Assembly: GCA_949316235.1 (NCBI GenBank)
Contig: OX438741.1
Coordinates: forward strand, 24,952,324 to 25,016,323
Direction of reading: 5' to 3'
Origin: Oegoconia quadripuncta
Lineage: Eukaryota; Arthropoda; Insecta; Lepidoptera; Autostichidae
DNA length: 64,000 nucleotides
Positions 10,979 through 23,200 of this stretch are shown here, in pieces. The notes below the pieces were generated by a model. That model made no database searches and had not been told where the DNA came from. It saw only the letters and a program-made list of their open reading frames with translations. Every line of letters starts with the position of its first letter. Position 1 is the first letter of the stretch. The position numbers were made by a program, and so were the translations under genes.

Positions 10979-11988
10979 GCTATTTATATGGTGATTGAAG
11001 CCTCCCGATGCTGTCATATAGCTTAGATTCAGAATAGTGTAACGCACTTGAAACAGTACTTAATTTTTATTTAAAATGTAATATGTCGCAAAGCAAGTAT
11101 TTATTGTGTCTACTTATGTCTGATAAAAATTCAAATAATCCATGAATAATGACAATGATAACGAAACGGAACTTTATCTAGTTATTCACTTAAAAATTAA
11201 TCAATCAAAGAATAGATTATTAGTCTATGCGTAATTAAATCATCACAGAAATGATAAACCGAAAAATATACGAGTATAAAAGTAAAACAAGACAAAGAAT
11301 CATGTACCGTATAGGTACAAAGAATAAATAAAGACACTCTGGAATTTAGCTAGATCACTATAATTATTTAAATTGCGTAAAAACAATACAGAGCTCTTGT
11401 TTTGGTGTATGTACATTGAAAAGTATGCAATGGCGGACAGTGTATGGCGAGTGGGGTGTACCTACCGGCCAATACAAGACTCATAGGTCATGCGTGAGGA
11501 AGGGTGATTGGATGTGTGAATGTCTGTGTGCCCAACAGTGGACCGATGACGAATGACGTTTTGTCAGTGTAACAGTTCCCTTTTCATACTGAATGATCTA
11601 AACTGTCTCCTAAAAAGGAATAACAATAATTTAGATAAGTAGAATGTAGGTGAGTACTATACAAAAAGTTTATAGGGCGGGTGCGAACGTAGCTAGCATG
11701 GGAGTTCGGGGCACCCTGATATCTGTTGGTTAGGTGGGCTCGCTTTGCTCGTCCACCTCGCTATCGCCATACCCTTCTGTTTGGTTGACATGTATACATA
11801 GAGAAATGAAACCCTATTTAATTCAACATTTGGTAAACAATAAACAACTAAAGGAATATTACGCAAACAAACATAATTACGCGAAATAAAATTCTACGAA
11901 ACGTTAATTGGCAAGTGAAAATCTGGCAAACAATTTTCGGAGAGAAGGCAGAGAACCCATCGAAATACACCGAAAAACTGTGTTAGAA
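10979..11988. other. intergenic, nothing recognised
   Basis: No gene seen. 11680-11790 is GC-richer (GGGTGCGAACGTAGCTAGC, GGCTCGCTTTGCTCGTCCAC) and may be an unlisted repeat. Confidence 0.4.
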
Positions 11989-12184
11989 GCTAATTATCTT
12001 CAAAACGGCTTAGCTGATTTTCATTAAACATGGCCAAGAACCGTTTAGTCTTTAATATAACATAATCGTGCTCAAATCAGGCCACGCGTTACTTAGATAG
12101 GTCCGTATAAAAGCTGGACACAAACATACATAAAACACCATCGAACACATAACCCCCATCGTTTTTCGTTGGAAGTTAAAATTA
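11989..12184 (+). repeat. family E repeat (ends CGTTTTTCG...GTTAAAA)
   Basis: Contains AAAACGGCTTAGCTGATTTT, CATTAAACATGGCCAAGAAC and CATCGTTTTTCGTTGGAAGT. Related in reverse complement to 43138-43335 and to the fragments at 7060 and 15836. Class unknown. Confidence 0.6.
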
Positions 12185-12590
12185 GTGAACCACTATACCT
12201 TGCCTTTGGCGTGCAATAATTACTGAAGTTTTGTAGATCAATCCCACCTCCACACTCTTCCCACTGTAACTCCTATAAGCTAGGATCGACAGTGGTACTC
12301 GACACGGCGCTTACTGAAGGTAGATGGTGCCCTACGTGACTCTATTGCTACCTTGGACCCCAGGCTAATTAAAGAAAGAAATAGGGTGTGTAAGTAATAA
12401 AAAGGTTTCCCACTTCCCCCCTTGGTAAATGGGAGTGTAGCCAATGAAATGCAACATGGCACTAAGGCCATCCCTATGGGGAAGGATCACCCTCCATGAA
12501 GCTCGGCCTCCTGCTTTCGTATACACCACGGACTGCGCCTAGATGCAGTGAGCGTGGCGGTAGCAGAAGGCTAAATATAAGTACATGTAG
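12185..12590. other. intergenic, nothing recognised
   Basis: No gene or clear repeat seen between the family E repeat and the family C SINE. Confidence 0.4.
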
Positions 12591-13031
12591 AGCATCGGTG
12601 GCTCGGCGCTTGAGACGCGGTCTCCCAATTTGAGAGGTCCAGGTTCGATTCCCAGGCAGGCTATGTACCAATGAGTTTTTAAATTGAATTTAAACGTTTT
12701 TTTATGCACAACGGGTTAGCACTTGACCTCAATCACACCCGATGTTGTTACACAGCCTATAGTTGCTTATTGTGGAACTAGATGGCGCTGTCTGTATGTT
12801 CAAGGATATTTAATTGAATTTTAATTTACTTATGCGCATTTATCTGAATGCTCTTGAACGGTGAAGGAAAACATTGAGAGGAAACCTGCATGCCTGAGAA
12901 ATAAAATTTTAAAGCATGTGAAGTCCCCAATCCGCATTGGGCCAGCGTGGTGGACTATGACCCATACTCCCTCATTATACGAGGGAAGGCCTATATCCCT
13001 GCAGTGGGATGTTTACTGGCTGATGATGATG
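12591..13031 (+). mobile_element. tRNA-headed SINE with RTE-like tail, family C copy 1 (interrupted)
   Basis: Head 12591-12663 is tRNA-like with B box GGTTCGATTCCC. The body holds AAGCATGTGAAGTCCCCAAT, GCCAGCGTGGTGGACTATGA and TGCAGTGGGATGTTTACTGG, ending in TGATGATGATGA. The same parts occur in reverse complement in the copy at 28073-28758. It is split by a nested composite SINE fragment at 12697-12811 flanked by the 10-base duplication AATTGAATTT (12682-12691 and 12812-12821). Confidence 0.8.
12697..12811 (+). mobile_element. composite SINE B[A] fragment nested in family C
   Basis: Starts in a T run and the reversed 3' end of SINE A (ATGCACAACGGGTTAGCACT), then switches at TGTTGTTACACAGCC to the 3' third of SINE B (CCTATAGTTGCTTATTGTGG, CTAGATGGCGCTGTC). 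The switch point is identical to that in the complete composite at 13413-13745, including a one-base loss in the target duplication. This is thus a 5'-truncated retrocopy of that composite or of a close relative. Confidence 0.8.
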
Positions 13032-13255
13032 AAATGTGGAACCAGGAGGAATGTGTATAAAGTTGCTGATTTGAGAGAGAGCCACTTAGAGGTGGCTTTG
13101 CTAAAAGCAACTGACGCAATATTCTTTCTTATTACGGATCGATGCTCAAGTCTGAGTATTACTGCCATATCTGTCTCGATTTATTTGAAATAGTCTAACA
13201 CTGTCAATCACTAAATTATTCTACTTTGTCAATATTTTACAAATATAATTAACAT

Positions 13256-13392
13256 TCATCATCATCAGTCCGTAAAGATCCCAGTGCAGGAATTTAGACT
13301 TTACCTCTTATTGAGGGTGTGTGGGCTATAGTCCATCACGCTAGCCCAGTGTGGGTTGGGGACTTCACATGCCTTCGAATTTAAATTAAAAT
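13256..13392 (-). mobile_element. family C SINE, 3' fragment, copy 3
   Basis: Begins CATCATCATCAGTCCGTAAA and contains ATAGTCCATCACGCTAGCCC and GGGGACTTCACATGCCTTC, the reverse complement of the family-C tail. It lies head-on to copy 1 with about 220 bases between. Confidence 0.75.
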
Positions 13393-13412
13393 AAATAATC
13401 TTATATTTATGT

Positions 13413-13745
13413 TTGGTGTAGTGGTTAGAAACTCTGACCACTATACGAAATGGTCGCGGCTTCGAATCCCGCTAGGGGCATATGTTTGTGTGATGAATAC
13501 GGACATGTGTACCCGAGTTATGGATGTTTTCATTTATAATAAGTATTTATTTACAAAAAATAATGTATTTATGTAGTATACCAACCATCTGGTATCCACA
13601 ACACAAGCCTTTTTTTTTATGCACAACGGGTTAGCACTTGACCTCAATCACACCTGATGTTGTTACACAGCCTATAGTTGCTTACTGTGGAACTAGATGG
13701 CGCTGTCTGTATGTTCAAGGATATTTATTTAATTTATTTATTTAA
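13413..13745 (+). mobile_element. tRNA-derived SINE, family B copy 1, carrying an inserted SINE A end
   Basis: Most complete family-B copy: tRNA-like head (A box near GGTGTAGTGGTTAG, B box GGCTTCGAATCCCG), body GTGTGATGAATACGGACATG, GTACCCGAGTTATGGATG, ATCTGGTATCCACAACACAA, and tail CTGTGGAACTAGATGGCGCT ending in an ATTT-rich stretch. At 13610-13664 it is interrupted by the reversed 3' end of SINE A, starting with T9. The insertion is flanked by ACACAAGCC (13601) and ACACAGCC (13665). Confidence 0.85.
13610..13664 (-). mobile_element. 5'-truncated SINE A inserted in SINE B
   Basis: On the - strand this is the last 45 bases of SINE A (AACATCAGGTGTGATTGAGG ... GTGCATA) followed by a 9-base poly(A), bounded by a 9-base target duplication with one deletion. 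Confidence 0.8.
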
Positions 13746-14254
13746 TAGCCTCATAAGTCGGTATAAACTTGATTTTGGTGAGAATGGTTCGACGATCCCT
13801 CACGGTCTATTATTTTCTATTTTTTTTTACTTTCCTTATCCATGCAGATGAAGCCGCAGGCTTAAAGCTACACTGAAAAAACAATTTAAACGAACTAATT
13901 TTCCGGTTTAATTTTCTGTGTTGTAGGTAACGTTTTCTTCCATTCATCTCAACATTTCATTCAGTGTAGCAATAAATAACGTAGTAAAGTTACAAGTTAG
14001 AAGTTATTTATAGTAAATGAATCAATCGTATATCTACATACATTTTCAGTATACACTTATTTGCATCGCAGAAAATGTCTAACATTTGCTTTATTGATTT
14101 TTGTCATGATAACATTTGATAAGATTGCCGTTGACTCATATGTTGGGAGTACTTATTATAGAATCCCGATAAAATATACATTCACATTAGTGGCTACTAA
14201 AACAATAGGACGTAGGTTAAGTTTCGTGTATATTTCAGTGTTAATTAATAGAAT
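13746..14254. other. 5' flank of the protease-homologue gene
   Basis: AT-rich. A TATA-like GATAAAATATA lies at 14168-14178, and arthropod-initiator-like TCAGT words occur at 14046 and 14235. The transcription start cannot be placed from sequence alone. Confidence 0.35.
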
Positions 14255-14294
14255 ATGAATAAAATAGTGTGTTTATTGGCTATTGCGGTTGGCT
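14255..14294 (+). CDS. protease homologue exon 1 (signal peptide)
   Basis: Encodes MNKIVCLLAIAVG plus the first base of the next codon. The donor is GTAAGT at 14295. The ATG is chosen because it is the first in frame giving a hydrophobic signal peptide, and it joins the next exon in phase. Confidence 0.85.
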
Positions 14295-17200
14295 GTAAGT
14301 ATTCCTATTTTAAATATTACAAGTCTCTCATTTAGACTATTCTGGAAATATTACTGCAATATTCATGGTTTTAATTATGTCTATAGTAATCTATGCCGAC
14401 CAAATCGCGGACACCAGCCACTTTAATATAATTTGAATTAAGCCGAATTTTTGTTCTCTAATATGATTTGAAATCTACGAAAATTATATTATACTTACCT
14501 GCCTAAACATACATTTTATTATCTAATTTTTTCTCTTATTTTTTTTAGATGCCAACGCAATTCAATTTCCTGAGGACAGGTTGTTAAATGGAAACTTAGC
14601 CGGAGAATTCCAATTTCCATACATGGTAATAAGAATTATTTAATATCTAATTAAGGTTAACAAACAATCTTTAAAGTTATTACGTGTTACCAAAACTGAA
14701 GTATATAGAAAGTCATGGAAATATAATAGACTTGTAGGTATTACTAATTTAGATTTACCTGCTCCACTCTACTTTCACAGAAGATCAATCAATACTTTTT
14801 ATATACGGAACAATTCACACTATTTACAAGTTTTGTATAGGGCTTTTACCATTAATATCTACAATTAACGTTAGACCAAATGTCCTTATCACCTGCTCTG
14901 AAACTAAAATGTTTTTGAAATATTAACATTTGTATTAAGAATTTCATATTTGTGATAAACAGGCATCTCTACAACAAATTGGGATAACAACTGATCTCAG
15001 AGGGCACAGGTGCGGAGGAGTCCTGGTTACACATCAGCACGTGGTAACATCGGCCTCTTGCCTTTTCACTAACGTAGCTGGGTACGTAACATAAGTACAT
15101 CAAGTGCATTTCTTCATACTTACCCGTATAAAAGAGAGCAAGAGATATTCGAAATGGGAATTGAATATTATAACCATCCTATAGGATATAACTAAATATT
15201 TTGTAACATTACACGTAATCAATCTATTACACCATTCGTCGAAATTCAAATCATGATAAGATCCAAGAAGATAAAATAGCTCTTATATATAGTCATACTT
15301 TTTCTATTGATCTTACAAAATACATACGCAACGAAAGAATTTTGAAATTAGTATAGTAAGAATGTAGAAAAATTGTAGTTAATATAAAGTAATATATTTA
15401 ATATAATAAACACCTTCCTGCTTTGGTATTCTACAGTTCATCTTATTTATTTATTTTTTTCGGCGCATATGTAATTTACACTTATGGCCACAACGAAAAA
15501 AATATGATACTAAGTATATTAATTTTATTTATATAAACCTACAAAAAGGTAATCTTAAACATTATGTAAATTTAAATTAAATTTCGTTCAGAAGCCCACA
15601 CAAGCTTGATATACGGAAAAAATCTAATCAAACAGGGTTGGTCATATGCCAACCATTGGTTCACTCTCTTATATTTAAGAGCTATGCTCTTGTCGGTGGA
15701 GTCCTTTCCATATAACCATTGGTTATATGCCACTAATACCGAGCAGTACAATTAGCTATTTATAGGTTGCGCTATTGCTATAAGCGATGTCTTTCTACAT
15801 GAAAGTGATGCCTAGTCTTTATCCTGATGTATAATTTTTTTTTATTAAAGACTAAACCAAGACTCTTAACCATGTTTGATAAAAATCGGTACATCCGTTT
15901 CGAAAATATTTAACTTTTAAGATGGTTGGTGTGATCTATCTGGATGATATAATCATTTTCAATTTATAGTTATTTTTGTACATCATTACATAATAATTAT
16001 CCTTCTATCGACATTATGCTGGTTTAAAAATAATATATCTATAAATTCCAAAGAAACCTAATCATTCTAATTTCACCTTTCTTATCTAAGCGGGTTCTAT
16101 ACCTTCCTTTGGGTGACATGAAGATTAAGTAGGTAATGTTTTGTACCTAATTATACTTAATGTTACCCAGAATCAACGAATTCGTGACCCAAAAGTTTTA
16201 ATCCGTTGAGTCATCATTATAGAAGTATAAACACGCCTAAATTTGGACTTAGATAAGCAAAAAAGATTATCAAGTAGGTACTAAATGGTGAAATGTAGTT
16301 AGCTGGTTTTGTTTGGTTGAAGTTGTCTAAACAAGCTAGGTGTTCTAGTACTATAGCCAGCTAGAAGCTAGGTACCTATTCTGTATATTTTTAGTTGTTT
16401 TGTCGAATCAGAAATTGTAACCAAAAACCTATTTATATCTATAAATTTAAAATTCAGTAAACCCACGAAAGACCAAGTTATCTTCCAAATACACAAAACA
16501 TCTGCGTTAAATAATGTTTTAACCGATCTTCATTAAACGGTTAATAACATATGCTGTCGTTTAATCTAATCTATATCTAACTAATATTATAAATGCGAAA
16601 GTTTGGATGTTTGTATGTTTGTTGCTCAATCACAGTGAAACAGATGAACGGATTTGGATGAAATTTGGTACATAGCTAGATCAGACCCTGGATTAAAATA
16701 TAGGATATCATTTATCCCGATAAAGTGAGTAGTTCCCGCGGGATAAACAAAAAACATACCCGCGATACAGTTGCCGTACATATAAAAAAACACACTCAAA
16801 TCGGACCTTGCATCATTGAGATACATCCGGATATAGACTATACACACACGATGTCGTTAAAAAAACCCTTGAGTTTCTTGCTCGTTCTTTCAGAGAGAAT
16901 CAGGTTTGTGAATGAGCAGTAATTATAATATTAAGTTATTAACAATATAACGCTCTCAAGAGATACTTTAATAGATTGAAATATTTTTTTTGACTTATCT
17001 GCTTATTATGGAGTAAGGTATCCTAGTGTCAGGCGAGATATTAATATTTTAATATTAATATATTAATATATATTTCAAAATTAAAACAAAGGTATTAGAA
17101 TTGGTGAAGTTTGCTTGTTTGACCATTCAATCAAACGTCATAAAGTTATTTATAAATTTGTTATAGTTTTGGAATAAGTGTCAGTATAGGACATAAGTAG

Positions 17201-20200
17201 TAGATATGTACCTAGATTTGAATCTGTTAGATCAAGATTGAAAGAAGACCTAGTGACAAAGATTGAAAAAGGTATGCTGAGATGGTTTGGACATGTGGAG
17301 AGGATGAATGAAACTTTTTTCATTTGATCATGGTACGTTCGCCATGATATTCCCCTATCAACTCTACCATCCATATTCGCATCACATTATATCTCTTTCT
17401 TTCACTAAGGCGCGAATGTGGATGGTAGAGTTGGTAGGGGAATACCATGGCGAACGTATCATGATCAAATGAAAGAAGTTTCATTCATCCTCTCCACATG
17501 TCCAAATCAAATCGGGTATATATCAAAGAAAGGCCAAGTCAAGAGTGCCCTAAACCGACCAGCATGTATGAACAACCTTATGAATGAAGCAAAAGAGGTG
17601 TCAGGATCTTATCTGCCTACCCCTACGGGAAACCGGGAATAATTGTAGATAGAGTGTAACCGGAAATTATAATAAAACTAAAAATTCGTATCTTAGTCAA
17701 TCAATGATATTTTTTTATTGTCATTATTATTTATTATATGAATTTTTACAGCCAATTCGGTAACAATAAAAACTTACATGATAGCGATAAGTCAATTATT
17801 ATAACCCTTAGGAAACACTTATATTTATCCGTCTATAGTTGTCGGTACATGTACGATAGTGAGACAAATTGTCTAATTCTCTTAGAGTTGTTTTGGTTGG
17901 TTGGCTGGTTAGTCAATTATTTTAATATTGGATAGTCTACAACTGTCGAAGATTTTAATCGTAAAATTTTCGCAGGGCGTAAAAATTAATTTTGCAAAAT
18001 TTATTACAGAGTTATCGTACCAATAAATGCAACGGCGCACAGGATTTTTGCCGGTAGCAGCATACTTTCTAATGACAATGTTCCTGATCGGACCAGATTC
18101 ATTGCTAATTTCACCATACATCCGGAATATTTACCTGCGCCAGCCCTTCTCAATGATATTGCTATAATCACTGTAAGTATAATTGAAATAGGCAATTGGG
18201 TATCTACCCATTATTAAATATTGGGCAGGTATCTACCTGCCCAATATTTCTTTACAAGCATTTAAAAATCTGTTACCTACTCTGCTAAAAGAAACATTAA
18301 ATGTTTGTTCGTTCGAGCTCGATTCTCAATAACACTAGTGACCATCGTGACTGCGTCAATCAAGGATTTCACTAGTACTGGAAAATTTTTGGCGGCAGTG
18401 TCAGAAAAGGTGTAAAGTTATTTCATTGGACCATGATGAAATTAAAGCATTCTTTTTTGAAGGGCATTACGTGCTCTATATAACTATTCTATAGAAAGTC
18501 TTGGAATCATCTCCAGAGCAGGAAAGTATAAAGACGGTAAACTAGTTCTTCAAGGTCGAATAGAATCTCATACATCATTTGAACAGATATGATGAATCGG
18601 TATGCAGTTATAGAGTCCGAATGCGCAGAGGACCTCAGTGTTCTTACTAAGAATTATTTATTGTATAGCCACAAATATTTTTTGGAGTCACGTCAGTAAA
18701 ACGAAAAACGGATGTTTAAAAGAAGGAAAAGTTTATTTATGTTATATGACGAAAGCGGTTTTTAGCTGCATGCACAAAACAACTCGTCACAAAGGTCACT
18801 CATTATGCTGTGATGGATACTCAGATGGAGCAAAAGAGGAAAGGTGTTTCAAATGTCTAGCTAGAAGCGAGAACTGATCCACTATTAAATAATAATTTTG
18901 CCAACAATATTCGTTCGCATAAGGTCAGAGAAATTGATACTGTTAATCAAATATATTTTATGGCAAATTTTACCTCGGGTAATGCGATGCAAGCAGTAGT
19001 AGTACATTGGAAAATTGGAAGTAGCTGAGGAGCACCTAAATGCAACAATTTGGAGTGACCTACTTCCGATGACCGACACTAATGAAAAAGCAATAAAAAT
19101 ATTTAATAACATTCTATCATGGATATCTTAAAGCCCTGTCGTGATAAGATTTTTGATATCTTGAAATAGTTACTGAATTAAATTTCGTATATCCCAGGTT
19201 AATACGTCGCGGATTATGTTACCAATGTTTATTTTTTAAAATTTCTTAATCAGTAAAAAACTTTAAGAAATTCGATTGTATTTGTATACTTACGTAGTAT
19301 TATGGACCAACAAATCAAGAAATAATTGCAAAACGCCACGAGTGCTTCTCTGACTGAGAATTGATGGATAGCAACGATGTCCAAATTGAAATACATTGAT
19401 TCTAAAAATGCTTGTAATTGCTATAGATTTCAATAACACAAAATTATTAATTTAGAGTTGGACCGACGCTAATTAGGTGGTCTATTCGTTTGGTAGATTA
19501 TGCTTTGCGAGTAATAGTTCAGTTCATATCGACAACGAACTTTTTACAATTAAAATTTTAAGCTCCAGTGTAATTTATCTGAGTAACTTTATAGTTAGGT
19601 ATTACTATACTACGTAAAAATTATTGATTGAATATTTATTTTCTTTTCAGCTAACTCAACCGTTTACGAACGTGACTGTGACGCCTCTGCAATTGTTCGC
19701 AAATGGAAGCACATTCAACCCACCTGATTTCACGATATGCACCGTGTCAGGGTGGGGAGCTTTCAACAACTCTGTTGGTGCCACGGTAATAAATAATTTA
19801 TTTCATACGTCAATTCAAATAAATCGACTTTTTTTATTAAAAACGTGAACTTTTAGCGAATAATAGAGGAAAACATGCACAGTTGTGAACCAGAACCCAC
19901 CAAAATATGAATGAAACTTTCTACGTACATAGATAAAGTAGTGCGTGTAATTGTAATTTTGATCATATCATATTTAACATCGGTCGATAGAGCACTTTGG
20001 TACATTCTACCTAGATAACCTTTTGCATCATATTCTCATGATCCAGTAATTACCGATTCAAGTTTTTAATATACTCTGTGAGTGTTTATAAATTAAAATA
20101 TAACATATTAATAACAGATCGATATAAATTGAATATTAGAAAATATAGTATAAAAAGATATAGTATTATATATTAGGAAACGTCATAGAACTGGGGCCTG

Positions 20201-23200
20201 ATTGGCCTTGCATTGTATCTATTTCTAATCTAAAATAGTATAAAACAAGGTCACTATTGGCATATGTATGTTTGTGTGCTTATTTATTTGGTACGGTTTT
20301 CAGTATCACTTTTTTCCACCAGAAGGTTTATTAGGTTATTAAAGTAGTTGCATCCGTAGTAAACGAGGTGCTAGTATAAAATATGTATGTAATTATTTAC
20401 GCACGTCTTAAGTTGAATAAATGTTTCTTTATATAATATTACAACACAAGCCTATAGTTGCTTACTGTGGAACTAGATGGCGCTGTGAGTATGTCTAAGG
20501 ATATTTATATATTATTTATATTTATATTTTTGAGGTGATTTATCCGTCATATCTCTTTATCCATTCGATTACCTATGTTATGTTACTCGATGTCTCCAAT
20601 ATTAACAAACCGATTTTTTTGTATGAAAGGGTATATCGCCTATACAAATGAATACAAACATTCAAATAGTCGGTTAATTTATAATTATTTTATTAAAAGT
20701 TAAAATTAAGGTTTCATTCGTTTTGGAGAGTTCGGCTTCGCAATCTGAACAAACTGAATTATTTACTAGACCTATCTCAAATGTATTTACAGGCGAGTCC
20801 ACAACTGAGATTTGCCAGCAAGTATATTTACAATCAAGACGTCTGTACACATCTATTTAACAGCGGCTTTGGACCTAACATTTTCCCGAGCATGGTGTGT
20901 GCCGCGTCATTTGACATAGTGTCTGTTAGCTGTGTGGTAAGTTATACTATTAATCAAACTTATTTGGCTATTATAAGTAATTGTGACAAGTATATATAAC
21001 CCTACTTTTGCTTCCGCAGTCGAGTATGTAAAGATACAGATTATTTACTCCTTGTTTTATTGCCTTAAGATCATCATCATCATCTTATTTAAGAGCCCTG
21101 CTCTTGTCTGCTCTCCGCCTTCCTCTTGACATTTTGATACGACACGATGTTCAACTTCGCTTTTATCTACTGCATGTAGCTTATTCTCAAAGATCTGTGT
21201 TAATATCAATAGTCCACAATTCCTTATTTTGTAGGTGCACAGACATTTTTTTATTTTTTTATTATTATTATTAATTGTGAAAAAGCCAGGCATGCGAACG
21301 AGCTGGTTATGTCCAGTACCGATTATCATCTAAATACTCTGATATTTTATACTATGCTTATTATTAAGTTTCTGTTTTAGTATCTTTAAATTTATTGAAA
21401 GGAAGATTTTGTACACACCTTACTGAAAAATGTATAGCCCTTTTTGAATGAATTACTGACTTCGCGGAGGCGACGTATGTGACCTGAAACTTTATATTTA
21501 TTTCTTGTATTGACATCATGTTTGTCCACAATTAACTAAAGGTATGAGTTTACTGTGTTTCTTCAGATCAGGAAATATGCCATCATTAATTAAAAATGCA
21601 AGTTTAGGGTGGTGAAACACAATCAATTATGGCATTAATAATTTTTACTGATAAACCGTAAAAGGTCGACAGCCTTTTGTTGTCTAAAGATCTAAATGAT
21701 TTTATGATGCCTATAGGACTTATGGAAAAAACGTCACCAACAAGAGCATGGCTCCTAAATAAGATGATGATGATAGAGCTTATATGTATACATACCTAAT
21801 GAAATTCCTAAATGAAAGTTACAAATACCCACATTTTGTTTAAGTAGCGATTCAGCGAGGGTGAGATATGAATTTAGAGAATTTGTATTCGAAATTGGAA
21901 CATCGGTATAGAATTTTTCAACTTCTGCAACGTCTAAGTATTAATAATGTTTAGTTGAGACTTGACTTTTCCAGTTTAACTACTTTTAATTTTTCAAGTC
22001 GTCTTTACAACGTCCGCGCTATTCTTTATTTTATTGTTCATAAATTTTACCATGGCTTTGGCACAAACCCGCAAGAATGTTTTCGGATATTGTGTGACAT
22101 CTTCACCAAAATTTTCGTTTTTTTACATGTCCTCTCTTCAAGAAGCTCGTACAACTATTTCCTATTTTTATGGATTCCAACCATTGCTACCCAATTACTA
22201 AAATCGAGGGAATTATTGATATTAATAGTTTTTGTTATGAAAACATTATTACTTTCAGTTTTTAACATTTCAATTACAAACTTCAAAACTGATTTATGTA
22301 ATATGTAGAGTGGGTTCATACATAAATTTTGTCGCTCAAGATCCACCTTTATCAATACTAATTTGATTTTATCATTAAAAATTAATTGTATTTATTTCCC
22401 GTGGGAATTTCGGGGAAGGCTACATCACGTAAGATATCTCTGTGCAAAACTACATGTTTCCGGACCCAGCGGTTTGAGCTGTGTGTTGATATTCCACTTG
22501 TTGAGCAATTCTTCTTTTATTCAGTCTTCTCCAAAATTTTACCATCTTAGGGTAGTGCAGGCCACGCTTTCAGCTAGAAATAATCTAAGTGCCTATGTAC
22601 TATGTCTTTAATCAAATATTACAGTGTCGAGATTCTACACGTCGACATGTTTTGATAAACATTATTTTACATTAGGTATCTCTATTTAAGAATTATTTAC
22701 AATTCCATCAATATTTTGATAATTTAATTAAAGTTTTTGATGATGAATTGTCACATGATATTACAATCGATACCAGATATGCGATAACCGATGATATCGG
22801 ATATACTATCTGGATATTTCGTAACATTTCTACGAAACAAACTAAACTATTAACATTTTTATGTTATGATAGCGCATTATATCGTAGTACATTTGAGGAT
22901 GCATCATTTTGAATTTTTATCATGATTGAAGCCTTGAGATTAACGTCAACTTTATATAAAGGGCGTTCTCTATTGCGTCAATAACACTGCAAATACTCAT
23001 TATTTTAAATTGTCAAAAATTGTTCAAAATGTCATGATTTGTTTTATAAGTCCAGTTCATTCATGTACATCTTTTAAAATTGCTGTAATATTACTTTTTA
23101 CTTTTACTTTTTGTCTTGTTTTGTTTTTCTTAGTAAATGAAAGTATATTTTCAGGGTGACTATGGTAATCCTTTAGTATGTGGCAACATGCTAACAGGAC

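Larger units (their letters stand above)
20937..23154 (+). other. intron 6 of the protease homologue
   Basis: 2.2 kb. Besides the two family-F fragments it holds AT-rich sequence. The 117-codon frame at 21955-22308 is Phe/Leu/Ile-rich and looks like a chance frame of AT-rich DNA. Confidence 0.7.

Noticed and set aside
21955..22308. 117-codon frame (+) in intron 6
   Set aside because: Phe/Leu/Ile-rich, AT-driven, no domain, inside an intron of a well-supported gene.
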